Shown: piece by piece, positions 28,886-37,621 of the stretch
Numbering within the stretch: the stretch's first letter is position 1
How the letters are laid out: every line of letters starts with the position of its first letter
Assembly (NCBI GenBank): GCA_965223985.1
Contig: OZ245030.1
Span: 3,348,001 to 3,412,000 of the forward strand
Direction of reading: 5' to 3'
Length of the DNA: 64,000 nucleotides
DNA from: JAPPKS01 sp963667895
GTDB taxonomy: Bacteria > Poribacteria > WGA-4E > PCPOR2b
Translations under genes and position numbers: made by a program
Notes under the pieces: generated by a model
What the model was told of the DNA's origin: nothing
Database searches by the model: none
What the model saw: the letters and a program-made list of their open reading frames with translations, nothing else

Positions 28886-31324
28886 ATGACGACAGAAAGT
28901 TTAGCCCCATATGACCCAAGTACAATTTTACCAGATGACGCCCGCGCGATTGAGATTTATGAGATGCAGCTAGGTCGCGTACAAGCGGGGCAAATGCCAG
29001 AGGAGATTTTCCTCGAATTCAGACTGCGTCACGGCGTCTATGGACAACGCGACGACGGCTCTCAGATGATTCGCGTGAAAATTCCTTTCGGCGGACTAAA
29101 CGCGGCGCAACTAGAGATGCTTGCCGATATTGCCGAAGAGTTCTCGGACAATATTATCCACATCACGACGCGGCAAGATGTGCAGTATCACTACGTCGAT
29201 ATTAACAATACGCCAGAGTTAATGCGTCGGTTGGCGTCCGTCGGTATTACCACCAAGGAGGCGTGTGGCAATGTCGTCCGCAATGTCACCGCTTGCCCAC
29301 TAGCCGGCGTCTGCAACGACGAGCCATTTGACGTCACTCCGCATTCAATGGCTCTCTCGGCATTTTTGTTGGGGCATCAAGATGCGCAAGATTTTGGACG
29401 CAAGTTCAAGATTGCGTTCTCTGGATGTCATGAACATGCTTGCGGCTTAGGATATATGCACGACATTGGTGCAGTTGCAGTGCTCAAAGAGGTTGACGGG
29501 AAACTGAAGCGCGGGTTTAGATTGCTTGTAGGCGGTGGTCTGGGTGCCGTGCCGCATCAGGCAAAAGTCTTTGACGAATTTGTGCCTGAAGAGGAGTTAT
29601 TGCCGATTTCACAGGCGATTGCGAAGGTGTTCACTCGGTTGGGCGAACGTAAAAACCGGAATAAAGCGCGGATGAAGTTCGTCGTCGCAAAACTCGGCGT
29701 TGAAGAGTTTCGCCGCCTTGTATTGGAGGAGCGTGAACAGTTGCGCTATGAACCCGCGTGGACTGCCCATCTCGACAATCTGGATGCGTATGACGAGATG
29801 CCGTTGAAACCGCCGTCACAACTCAATGGTGTGCCAAAGCCCGAGGGATTTGAAGGGTGGTATGACACAAATGCTCGTACGCAGCGTCAGCCGGGATACA
29901 CGGTAGTCAACATCACGTTGCCGCTCGGAGACATTACTGCGGATCAAGCGCGGGCATTGGCGAGCATCTCCCGCAAATACGTCAAGGACACGGTTCGTAC
30001 CACCGTCGAGCAGAATCTCGTTTTGCGCTGGGTCAGTATGAGCGACTTGCCCGCCCTCTACCAGGACCTCAATGCGATTGGTTTAGCCGCTTCGGGCGCG
30101 GAAACATTAGTTGATATTACCGCGTGCCCCGGCACCGACTCCTGCAAACTCGGGATATCGTCCTCGCGCGGGTTAGCCGCTCACTTGAGAAATTATTTCC
30201 TCGAAACCGGCGTGAAAGAGGAGATTCAAGACCTGCGAATTAAGATTAGCGGCTGCCCCAACTCGTGCGGTCAGCATCACATCGCCAACATCGGGTTCTT
30301 CGGTTCCTCGCGGCGTATGGGGGAACACATCGCCCCGTATTACCAAGTGATGTTGGGTGGACATGCCACCGACAACGCGGGGGCTTACGGACTCCCCACC
30401 GGAAAGATTCACGGCAAGAACATCCCGCAATTCATTGAGCACCTGACCGCCAAGTACATTGATGAACGAAAGGAGGATGAACCGTTTACGGACTATATCG
30501 CAAGACTGGGCAAGGTCGAAATTAAAGCAATCCTTCGCCAATACGACCAAATCCCCACTTTCGAGGAAGACCCCAGCTACTATATCGACACCGGCGACAC
30601 AAAGGAGTTCAAACTCAAAAAGGGTGTCGGCGAGTGCGCGGGTGCGTTGATCGAGTTGGTCTCGTTCATACTTGAAGAGGCTGACCGGCTAATCTACGAG
30701 GCGGGGCTACAGCTCGAACGAGATGAATACACGGCGTCCGCCCAACACGCCTATGAGGCGATGATCAAGGCTGCGGACGCACTGCTGACGACCGAAGGGT
30801 TGCAACACATTGACGATGAATCGACGGTCAAGGAATTCCGAGTTCGGTTCTTTGAGCCGGGGATTGTCTTTCCGGGTTTTGGAGCGCATCTGTTTAAGGC
30901 AGCCGATGAGGATACCACCGCCTTTGACAGGGAATTAACCCATCGCCGCGTCGAGGAGGCGACCCTCTTCGTTGAGGAAGCGCACAACGTTTACGGACGG
31001 ATGCGGATTCGACAGGAAGAAGAGGCGGGAAGCAAGAAACGCGAAGCCCGCCCTGCCCGCATCCCCAAAGCGCCGCCCAAGACTGAGAAGGTCGAGGAAA
31101 TCGTCGATAGTCTCGACCTCAAAGGCGTGGCGTGTCCGTTCAACTATGTACAAGCGAAAATTCGCTTGGAGACGATGGATGTCGGTCAACTCCTTGAGAT
31201 TATGATTGATGACGGCGAACCGATTGAAAACGTCCCCATGAGCCTGACGAACGACGGGCATGAAATTACCGACACCAAGAAAGTCGGTGGTCACTATCGC
31301 CTCGTGATTCGAAAAGGGGAATAG
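28886..31324 (+). CDS. Sulfite/nitrite reductase with C-terminal helical and TusA domains
   Basis: A siroheme and [4Fe-4S] reductase reducing sulfite or nitrite by six electrons. Residues about 1-560 are the two-repeat reductase. The cofactor cysteines of the second half are CPGTDSC (about 413) and GCPNSC (about 456). The first half also has a TACPLAGVC (about 136) and a GCHEHAC (about 180) set. Residues about 575-720 are helical (LEEADRLIYEAGLQLERDEYTASAQHAYEAMIKAADALL), HEPN-like in look. Residues about 740-812 are a TusA sulfur-carrier domain (LDLKGVACPFNYVQAKIRLE). The TusA fusion favours sulfur metabolism over nitrite reduction. The ATG at 28886 follows AGGAGAG; a GTG at 28868 is less well placed. 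Confidence 0.88.
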   Translation: MTTESLAPYDPSTILPDDARAIEIYEMQLGRVQAGQMPEEIFLEFRLRHGVYGQRDDGSQMIRVKIPFGGLNAAQLEMLADIAEEFSDNIIHITTRQDVQYHYVDINNTPELMRRLASVGITTKEACGNVVRNVTACPLAGVCNDEPFDVTPHSMALSAFLLGHQDAQDFGRKFKIAFSGCHEHACGLGYMHDIGAVAVLKEVDGKLKRGFRLLVGGGLGAVPHQAKVFDEFVPEEELLPISQAIAKVFTRLGERKNRNKARMKFVVAKLGVEEFRRLVLEEREQLRYEPAWTAHLDNLDAYDEMPLKPPSQLNGVPKPEGFEGWYDTNARTQRQPGYTVVNITLPLGDITADQARALASISRKYVKDTVRTTVEQNLVLRWVSMSDLPALYQDLNAIGLAASGAETLVDITACPGTDSCKLGISSSRGLAAHLRNYFLETGVKEEIQDLRIKISGCPNSCGQHHIANIGFFGSSRRMGEHIAPYYQVMLGGHATDNAGAYGLPTGKIHGKNIPQFIEHLTAKYIDERKEDEPFTDYIARLGKVEIKAILRQYDQIPTFEEDPSYYIDTGDTKEFKLKKGVGECAGALIELVSFILEEADRLIYEAGLQLERDEYTASAQHAYEAMIKAADALLTTEGLQHIDDESTVKEFRVRFFEPGIVFPGFGAHLFKAADEDTTAFDRELTHRRVEEATLFVEEAHNVYGRMRIRQEEEAGSKKREARPARIPKAPPKTEKVEEIVDSLDLKGVACPFNYVQAKIRLETMDVGQLLEIMIDDGEPIENVPMSLTNDGHEITDTKKVGGHYRLVIRKGE

Positions 31325-32076
31325 CTTCTAAAATATAGCGGTGATTGGCCCTCTCTTCCATGGATGGTGTGGACCGGCAATCGCTGTTTACTTACTAGAG
31401 AGAATTCAACTTTGTCATACAACGGTGTTAAGGATAGTCGTATTCATGGGAGACCCTGAAACAACGGTTAACACTGATTGAAATCTATACCTTGCTACAT
31501 GCGATTCTGAGAGGAGGGTTGAATATCGCTATACTAGTGGGCAAGAGCAAACGATGAATGCCGCTAACTTTCAGAAAAGCTGCAACTGAATTTTATTACG
31601 ATTTACCGAAAAAAAAAGGCGTATTACACATGTGGGATGACTAGTTGCACAAATCCGCAGAAGTTTACTGATCTCCGTGAAGGCTGGATATTCATCCAAG
31701 TTGGCGTTGAAGCCTAGGAAGAAGATAATCAAATTGAAGACGTTTAAGCGCTTATCCCTCTCATTCTAATCTTAATGTAAAGGTATACCCCTGTAGATAG
31801 ATTTTCAGTCTAACTTCACTAATAGATTAAGGTAGGCAATTGAATATTGTTATGGTTAATGTTGCCAGACGTGTTGAGATTTTCTCGTTATCAGCAGATG
31901 GAATCATCCGTCTTGACTTGAATGCTCGCGGTTACATATATCCGACGGTTAAAGTTGTAGAGTTTTGTCACCGTAATACCTGACAAACAATAGACGCCTC
32001 CGAAAAAGCGTGTCTAAAGAGGGCTGTTGGGTGCGACTTATCGGGCGTATCCAATTTTCAATGAAGGAAGAATGGA
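31325..32076. other. Gene-poor stretch of about 750 bases
   Basis: No frame longer than about 60 codons with protein-like composition was found, and neither a repeat nor an RNA was recognised. It is AT-richer than the reductase gene before it and marks the left side of a sparse accessory region. An A-run lies near 31609-31617. Degraded coding remnants too divergent to recognise are possible. Confidence 0.4.
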
Positions 32077-32904
32077 ATGGTAATCATCGTAGGCGTTGGG
32101 GTTATAGCGTTAATTGTAGGTTTAACCTGGAAATTCGGGTCTAGGAAATTCTTCCTGTCGAGACTGGCGGTGCTATTGGGCGTTTTCCAAATTTTATCGA
32201 GTATCGCGCAGGCGGTACAGATTGCTACACTAGGAAAAACAAGAAGTCTGCCTTTGGAAGGTCTTCCGCTGCTCGGGATCCAAATGATTATAGGTGCTTT
32301 AGCCTACAGATCCCTTAAGAAAACAAAACTCGGCATTAAAGAGAAATCAGAGATTCGGACAGTAGGAGAGGTGACCGCTCTATTTGGTATGATATGCCTT
32401 ACTGTGTTTGGAGTAGCGGCGAATCGACTTTCTTCGGCTGCAGAGATAATGCATATTTACCCCGTAGAATCGATAACGGCGCCTATATGGTCATGTATCG
32501 CCTATCTAACTATGTGGACACGAAGACCAATCGGAGAGGAAACACAGGACGAAGTTTATGAAACGCCAGGCACCCTATGGCATACCCTATTTTCGTGCGA
32601 GGGGCGACTTGAGAGGACGGCGGCGAGGATAATCCTCTTGGTAATTGTTCTGTTAAATCTTAGTCCGTTTGTTGTCGTTGTACAGTTAGTGTTTAGAAAT
32701 AATGTTCTGTCGGATTGTATTCTCGTATTGCATTCCATCGGGGCCTATGTTGCAATTTATCCAATTGTTCCGATTGGGATTAAACGCCGCCATGACCGAG
32801 AAAAAAGGGGTTGGGGATTAGTTAGCATTTTCTTTGTTAAGGGGACAGAAGGGCCTAACCGATTTGGTGCAGTTCCGAGTAAGTTTCCCTTCAGATTGAA
32901 ATAA
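32077..32904 (+). CDS. Membrane protein with C-terminal DUF805-like domain
   Basis: A 275-residue protein with about seven hydrophobic segments. Residues about 165-275 resemble DUF805 (YhaH family): FSCEGRLERTAARIILLVIV at the start, a hydrophobic pair, IKRRHDREKRGWG and the closing GTEGPNRFGAVP. The N-terminal 150 residues are four further membrane segments I do not recognise (MVIIVGVGVIALIVGLTWKFG, then GLPLLGIQMIIGALAY). Function unknown. The ATG has GGAAGA upstream. Confidence 0.65.
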   Translation: MVIIVGVGVIALIVGLTWKFGSRKFFLSRLAVLLGVFQILSSIAQAVQIATLGKTRSLPLEGLPLLGIQMIIGALAYRSLKKTKLGIKEKSEIRTVGEVTALFGMICLTVFGVAANRLSSAAEIMHIYPVESITAPIWSCIAYLTMWTRRPIGEETQDEVYETPGTLWHTLFSCEGRLERTAARIILLVIVLLNLSPFVVVVQLVFRNNVLSDCILVLHSIGAYVAIYPIVPIGIKRRHDREKRGWGLVSIFFVKGTEGPNRFGAVPSKFPFRLK

Positions 32905-32934
32905 ACCCACTTGAAGTGTTACATGGGATTGATG

Positions 32935-33093
32935 ATGGATGTGGAAGGAGGTTTACAATTCGGTTGGGATATAGTTGGGATAATAATAGCATGCCTTTTA
33001 TACTTCTGTGGTTGTACCTTTAGCAGACTTCTGCGACGGTCCCAATACCTTGCAAGGCGCGACCGAGTTGCCCATTACCCGTTTCCCAGTTGA
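32935..33093 (+). CDS. Possible small membrane protein
   Basis: A short frame of about 52 residues starting MDVEGGLQFGWDIVGIIIACLLYFCGC, one hydrophobic segment followed by a basic tail. It lies about 30 bases after the DUF805 gene. No family match and no strong ribosome site; it may be chance. Confidence 0.2.
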   Translation: MDVEGGLQFGWDIVGIIIACLLYFCGCTFSRLLRRSQYLARRDRVAHYPFPS

Positions 33094-33623
33094 AAGGCTG
33101 CCAAACGGAATGCCAGTCGACGACGATCTAGATGAACCAATGCACATTATAAGGAGCTATCTCTGATTGCTGACATGACCAACCCGTCAGCGCAATCAAA
33201 AAATGAGCATTCTCAACTTATTTTCTCTAGAACTTAATTATGCTCAACGCCGCAAACCCTTACCCTGTCTAGCCTTCAGCCCCATCGACCACTTTGCTTA
33301 ATGTCTAAAATTCCCGCAAAATAAGTAAATCAAAAATCCCAGTTTTACTTCTCCTAGGTGGTACGCAACACGAGAAATTATTGCCGCGATTCAAGGTGAC
33401 TGCTACAATCTTATCTATGAAACACCGACAGCCGTGAGAGCTAGTCCTCTTTCGGCAATGGTAGCAACGCCACAGAGCTTTCGTCCACGCGTTAATCTGA
33501 CAGACGCGGTTGCAAAAAAAACCTCCCCCTTGCCAAGGGGGAGCGAGAGGAGGTCTCCTCCAACGCATTGGGATTATCGCGCTGCACTCCCCCTTAATAT
33601 CGTGAACTGAGCCGTACAGTCCG
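33094..33623. other. Non-coding stretch with a hairpin repeat
   Basis: About 530 bases with no credible gene. It contains a strong hairpin with a T-run on the minus strand (33511-33543) and ends at a TAGGTTGGGTT inverted repeat. It looks like a landing zone for small repeats upstream of the IS element. Confidence 0.4.
33511..33543 (-). terminator. Terminator-like hairpin with T-run (minus strand)
   Basis: CTCCCCCTTG and CAAGGGGGAG (33523-33543) form a perfect 10-base inverted repeat separated by one base. On the minus strand the stem is followed by a run of eight T. No minus-strand gene reads into it, so it is either an orphan terminator or a dispersed repeat. A second small inverted repeat (GGAGG-TCT-CCTCC) lies directly beside it. 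Confidence 0.4.
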
Positions 33624-33728
33624 GTAGGTTGGGTTTTACCATATATGTGAAATATCGTACACAGTTGTAACTGACAATCCGAATGTAATGCTTGGCATTA
33701 CTCGCTGATTCCGTTCAACCCAATCTAC
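33624..33728. repeat. Inverted repeat with GTAGGTTGGGTT arms (small MITE-like)
   Basis: GTAGGTTGGGTT at 33624-33635 is mirrored by AACCCAATCTAC at 33717-33728 (one mismatch), enclosing about 80 bases without coding potential. The same arm sequence frames a second inverted repeat at 61773-62016. It ends 16 bases before the IS5-family element. Confidence 0.55.
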
Positions 33729-33746
33729 TTTTAACCGCCGAAACTA

Positions 33747-34565
33747 GGTTCTGTTGACGTTTGGTTATAAGGTTGTGGCATAATAGAAGAATGATGCCCA
33801 TAACCTTACCTGATGGCCGATGGAGAAAGATATACCAGTTTCTTCTAAAGCTGTTCCAACATCTATGCCCGCAACGAAGCTGCTACTCGACGATTCGTCG
33901 AAGCCGTCCTGTGGGTGACTCGTAGCGGTGCGCCATGGAGATTGTTACCAACCGCCTATGGAAATTGGAACTCCATCTACAAGCGGTTTGGCTGCTGGTG
34001 TGACAAAGGAATCTTCACACTGATGCACCACCACTTCGCCTCTGACCCAGATATCGAGTGGCTTATTATTGACACTACCATTTGCCGGGCTCACCCATGC
34101 GCGGCTGGAGTCTCAAAAAAAACGGTGGTACTGAAAACCAAAGCGCTAGGAGGCTCTCGAGGTGGATTCAGTACAAAGATTCACATCACAGTTGACGGAC
34201 TAGGTAATCCGCTTAGACTCCATCTAACCCCCGGTCAAAGACATGACATAGCTGAAGCTGAAGCGTTGATAGTTGGATATAACAGCGAGTATGTAATTGG
34301 AGACAACGGGTATGACTCGGACGATTTTATTGACGTTATTGAAACGAATGGTGCAATTGCAGTGATACCGCTTCGACGTAATCGTGGCGCCCAAAGAACA
34401 TACCATTTATACAAAGAGAGACACCTGGTTGAATGTTTTATCAACAAGATAAATGATGGTATCGTCGTATCTTTATCTCGTTTCGAGAAACTGGCTGCCC
34501 GTTATTTTGGATTTCTGAGTTTTGTCTCCACGCTTATCTGGCTCCGTTGATATGTCAACAGAACC
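33747..34565 (+). mobile_element. IS5-family (IS427-like) insertion sequence, about 819 bp
   Basis: Terminal inverted repeats GGTTCTGTTGACGT (left, from 33747) and ATGTCAACAGAACC (right, ending 34565) agree except for one base. Each end is next to TA (33745-33746 and 34566-34567), which fits the 2-base TA target duplication of the IS427 group. The single gene inside is an IS5-type transposase with a broken frame. Intact ends suggest a recent insertion. Confidence 0.8.
33791..34550 (+). pseudogene. IS5-family transposase, frameshifted near its N-terminus
   Basis: The frame from ATG at 33791 gives MMPITLPDGRWRKIYQFLLK and then runs to a stop at 33925. The frame one base later continues CSNIYARNEAATRRFVEAVL and the rest of the protein to 34550. 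Skipping one base at about 33851 gives the family spacing exactly, so a single inserted base is the simplest explanation. The DDE residues remain: Asp in WLIIDTT, Asp in VIGDNGYDS and Glu in HLVECFINK. Natural IS5 frameshifting usually occurs later in the gene, so this copy is probably inactive. Confidence 0.75.
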
Positions 34566-34717
34566 TAGGGATAGGGAAATGAAAAAATCTCGTAGACTTG
34601 TAAAAGAGTCGAAAGAGGATAAGGCTAGCCAGTTGTTGTAGTTGAAGGTGGGGAACAAGAAATTTGACTGAAACTTCTCCCGTAACTGGACTTTTCTGTT
34701 TGCAAAGGAGAACATAG

Positions 34718-35329
34718 ATGACTAACTTCTACAAGAGATTCTGTACGACCGCGTTTGCTATCACTCTTTTGATTGGCGTGTGTTGCTTCGCAATTGGAGC
34801 GCTAGTAGGTGTGACCTGGACAAAGTCTGAGGTGATTCCAGTGGTCATCGTCGAACCCGGCATTGGAGGCTTCAAACCAATGACAGGTAGTTCAATTGGG
34901 AACAGATGGTTTAAATCTCTGGTTAAGCCGGTCCTTTTGGTAAAGCCCGGCATCGGTGGATTTGTACCTCTTAAAGGGAGCAGCATAGGCAACAGTTGGG
35001 GGAAGAAAGACGTTCTACCAGTAGTGATTGTGGAGCCCTCCATGGGACGGTTTGTCCCGTTGCGTCCCATCGCCACCCGAGGCGAGTCAACAAGTGATGC
35101 ACTGCATACCATTCCCCCTACTATTTCTGTTGTTGAGAACAAGATTGTCGGGGATTTTGAGGGGTGGGAAGGAGAAACCATCGTAAGGCTGGAAAATGGA
35201 CAGATATGGCAACAGAGCGAATATCATTATGCTTTCATGCCGGAAGTGTTGATTTTCAAATCAGGCAGCGGACACAAGATGATAGTCGATGGAGTTAAAA
35301 ACGCAGTAGGTGTTGATCGACTGAAGTGA
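34718..35329 (+). CDS. Membrane-anchored protein with three internal PVVIVEPG repeats
   Basis: A 203-residue protein. One N-terminal membrane segment (AFAITLLIGVCCFAIGALVG) is followed by three repeats of about 37 residues (PVVIVEPGIGGFKPM, PVLLVKPGIGGFVPL, PVVIVEPSMGRFVPL), each followed by SSIGN in the first two. The C-terminal 60 residues (VGDFEGWEGETIVRLENGQIWQQ...HKMIVDGV) resemble a small beta domain seen at the end of many bacterial hypothetical proteins. AAGGAG lies 8 bases before the ATG. The gene begins about 150 bases after the IS element. Function unknown. Confidence 0.65.
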   Translation: MTNFYKRFCTTAFAITLLIGVCCFAIGALVGVTWTKSEVIPVVIVEPGIGGFKPMTGSSIGNRWFKSLVKPVLLVKPGIGGFVPLKGSSIGNSWGKKDVLPVVIVEPSMGRFVPLRPIATRGESTSDALHTIPPTISVVENKIVGDFEGWEGETIVRLENGQIWQQSEYHYAFMPEVLIFKSGSGHKMIVDGVKNAVGVDRLK

Positions 35330-35603
35330 TATTCGAAAATCACTCAATCGGATGCTCTCTCGTGACTTCTGTTACCACAGAGTTTTTTCGTTGAGAGTCT
35401 TGAGTGTAGACGTAAGCCTTGTGTTCACAATGTAATCTAGGTCCAGGGCAATGTAGTTTTCATGTTTCTACAAGCTTTAAGTCGAGAGTCGCGAATACAA
35501 TGCACGCTTGCAGCGCAAAGACCTTGAGAAGAAATCGCGGAAATGATGGAGGACTGCATAGCCGCGAAAACCAAATGTTATCGAATCTTAAGAAGGTATA
35601 ACG

Positions 35604-37052
35604 ATGGTAAATTACCTTACAAAATCCAAATATTTGAGCGGGCTACAGTGTCGCAAACGCCTCTGGTATGAAAAGAACCATCCGGAGAGGGCATCTGCCA
35701 TTTCTAGATCGCAACGGCGAATAATTGATCAGAGCAAAGAGGTACTAGTTCTTGCTCGAGATTATTTTCCAGGGGGCATGTTGATTGATGCCTTAGATCC
35801 CGCGGAATCTGTGGAACAAACCAAAGAAGCCATAAGGCGCGGCATTTCGCATATCTTTGAAGGCGCGTTTATTTTCAATGATATTTGGGTTCGGTGTGAT
35901 ATTCTTCAGAAAGACTCAAAGTCGTGGAGAATCATTAAAGTTAAGGCGTCAACCAAAGTCAAAGTGGAGTATTTACCTGAACTAGCTGTCCAAAAGTGCG
36001 TCTTATTAGAACAAGGTGTGTCCATCTCTGGAACGCAATTGATGCATATAAATCGAGAGTGTGTATATCCAGATCTCTCGAATTTGTTTACTATTGAGGA
36101 TGTAACAGATCAAGTCAATCAATTGATGGCTGATGTCACTAACAATATAGAGACATGCAAAACAATCCTTGACGGAGCCGTTGAACCGAACGTCTCGATT
36201 GGGGAGCATTGTGACAAACCCGATCCGTGCCCGTTCAAGGACTATTGTTGGAGGGGCGTTCCTAAACACTCAATTTTCACCATCCCGGGACTTATTTGGA
36301 AAAAAAAGACCGAGTTGATAGAAAGGAATATCCTAAGTCTGTGCGATGTTCCTGACGATTTCCCATTGACTCAAAAACAGGACGCTTACGTCAATAGTGT
36401 TCTCGAAGATCAACCAGAGATTGACAATAAAGCAATCAGAGACAAATTATTAGATCTAGAAAATCCAATCCATTTCTTTGATTTTGAATCCTACAATCCT
36501 GCGATTCCAAGGTTTGAGGGACTGAGACCATATCAACAATTTCCATTTCAGTACAGTTGTCACATACTGCAATCCAATGGCGCAATTACGCATCACGAAT
36601 ACTTGCACACCGATACAACCGATCCAAGATTAACTGTAGTGGAATCTTTGCTTGGCCATATTTCTGATGCTGGTTCGGTGGTTGTTTATGGGGCTTCTTT
36701 TGAACGTGGGATACTTAAAGGACTTGGCTCAATTTTCCCTGGATACTCTGATGCACTTCAATCAATTATTTCCAGACTTTGGGACCAGCTATTGATATTC
36801 CGCAATCACTATAAACATCCGGGGTTTGGTGGTTCAAATTCTCTAAAGAACGTCCTTCCTATTTTGGCGCCTTCCCTTTCCTACCAGAATTTGCACGTCC
36901 AAGAGGGTGGTGACGCTCAAGCTGTCTGGGATTTGATGGTTAACACCACAAGCGAGAAAGAAAAAAGCGATATGATCAGACCCTTGAGGGCATACTGCAA
37001 GATGGATACACGTGCCATGGTTGAAATCCACAAAGTGTTGCTTCAGTTGTAG
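35604..37052 (+). CDS. Cas4-like/DUF2779 nuclease-type protein
   Basis: A 482-residue protein. Residues 1-230 follow the PD-(D/E)XK/Cas4-like layout: YLTKSKYLSGLQCRKRLWYE at the start, VRCDIL (first metal Asp) near 99, and a terminal cysteine cluster CDKPDPCPFKDYCW. Residues about 290-480 are DUF2779, an RNase-H/DEDD-like domain with FFDFESYNPAIPRFEG and YCKMDTRAMVEI. The expected ExK of the nuclease site reads IKVKAS, with lysine (about residue 112) in place of glutamate, so the N-terminal nuclease may be inactive. It lies in a region with defence-type genes, but these proteins also occur alone. Confidence 0.75.
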   Translation: MVNYLTKSKYLSGLQCRKRLWYEKNHPERASAISRSQRRIIDQSKEVLVLARDYFPGGMLIDALDPAESVEQTKEAIRRGISHIFEGAFIFNDIWVRCDILQKDSKSWRIIKVKASTKVKVEYLPELAVQKCVLLEQGVSISGTQLMHINRECVYPDLSNLFTIEDVTDQVNQLMADVTNNIETCKTILDGAVEPNVSIGEHCDKPDPCPFKDYCWRGVPKHSIFTIPGLIWKKKTELIERNILSLCDVPDDFPLTQKQDAYVNSVLEDQPEIDNKAIRDKLLDLENPIHFFDFESYNPAIPRFEGLRPYQQFPFQYSCHILQSNGAITHHEYLHTDTTDPRLTVVESLLGHISDAGSVVVYGASFERGILKGLGSIFPGYSDALQSIISRLWDQLLIFRNHYKHPGFGGSNSLKNVLPILAPSLSYQNLHVQEGGDAQAVWDLMVNTTSEKEKSDMIRPLRAYCKMDTRAMVEIHKVLLQL

Positions 37053-37117
37053 ATTAGATTGCGGCCCAAAACCCAGTGAACCGAAGTGCCAATGATTGAT
37101 GAATTGGAGGAAATGCG

Positions 37118-37402
37118 ATGGAATGGCTTGGAGTTGTTCTGTTAGTCGTGTTTCTCTTTGGTATGGGCATAGTCGCACGAGATGCCATAAAACACGCCAA
37201 AAAAACAATTACACCTAATCGTTTACGTCACGATAGAGATTCTGAGGTTCCGCCGGGAAGGGAACATCTTTTGCAAGTCCAAGACATCGCTCGTAGGTAT
37301 CTCAGTGTCCAAAAGCTAGTTCTCCTTCTTACTATCTTGCCCTTGCCAATCTTGACCCATCGGGAGCAGGTAAATATTGAAAACCAGGCAACCTCGATCT
37401 GA
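37118..37402 (+). CDS. Small membrane ORF fused to duplicated remnants
   Basis: The first 30 residues (MEWLGVVLLVVFLFGMGIVARDAIKHAKK) form a plausible membrane segment with a good GGAGGAA site. From about 37235 the frame runs into DNA that is a decayed copy of the 5' part of the HEPN gene (compare LLQVQDIARRYLSVQK with FWEVQDIIRANPRIQK) and then of the small membrane gene at 39457. The open frame is therefore probably a chimera, and only the N-terminal part may be of separate origin. Confidence 0.3.
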   Translation: MEWLGVVLLVVFLFGMGIVARDAIKHAKKTITPNRLRHDRDSEVPPGREHLLQVQDIARRYLSVQKLVLLLTILPLPILTHREQVNIENQATSI

Positions 37403-37540
37403 GGGCGTAAGAAGAATTGTCGCCGCCTGTTCGATTGGGCTAAGTGGCTTATGGATACATTTATTAGGATGTTTAAGCTTAGCACACTATAAAGGCCGGC
37501 TTTGATCTGGACAAAAACCAATGATGCCGCATGTCAATCC
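37235..37540 (+). repeat. Decayed duplicate: HEPN 5' part plus small membrane gene
   Basis: Bases about 37235-37360 resemble the 5' part of the HEPN gene at 37622. Bases about 37360-37530 are closely similar to the gene at 39457-39747 (shared GATCTGAGGGCGTAAGAAG, GGATGTTTAAGCTTAGCACA), with an internal deletion from the CACACT to the GGCTTTGA block. Stops interrupt the copy, so it is a pseudogene segment. Confidence 0.7.
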
Positions 37541-37621
37541 TATCTCACGGGTCGGGGGCGTTACGGGTTTCATCAAACCTGTGCTTCAATTAAATTTGTT
37601 CGTTTGCGGAGGTATTCCAAG

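Noticed and set aside
31325..32076. Structured RNA or tRNA in the gene-poor stretch
   Set aside because: No cloverleaf or conserved RNA core could be drawn by eye.
37502..37621. N-terminal extension of the HEPN gene
   Set aside because: It is made of the decayed membrane-gene copy and the GGAGG site belongs to the ATG at 37622.
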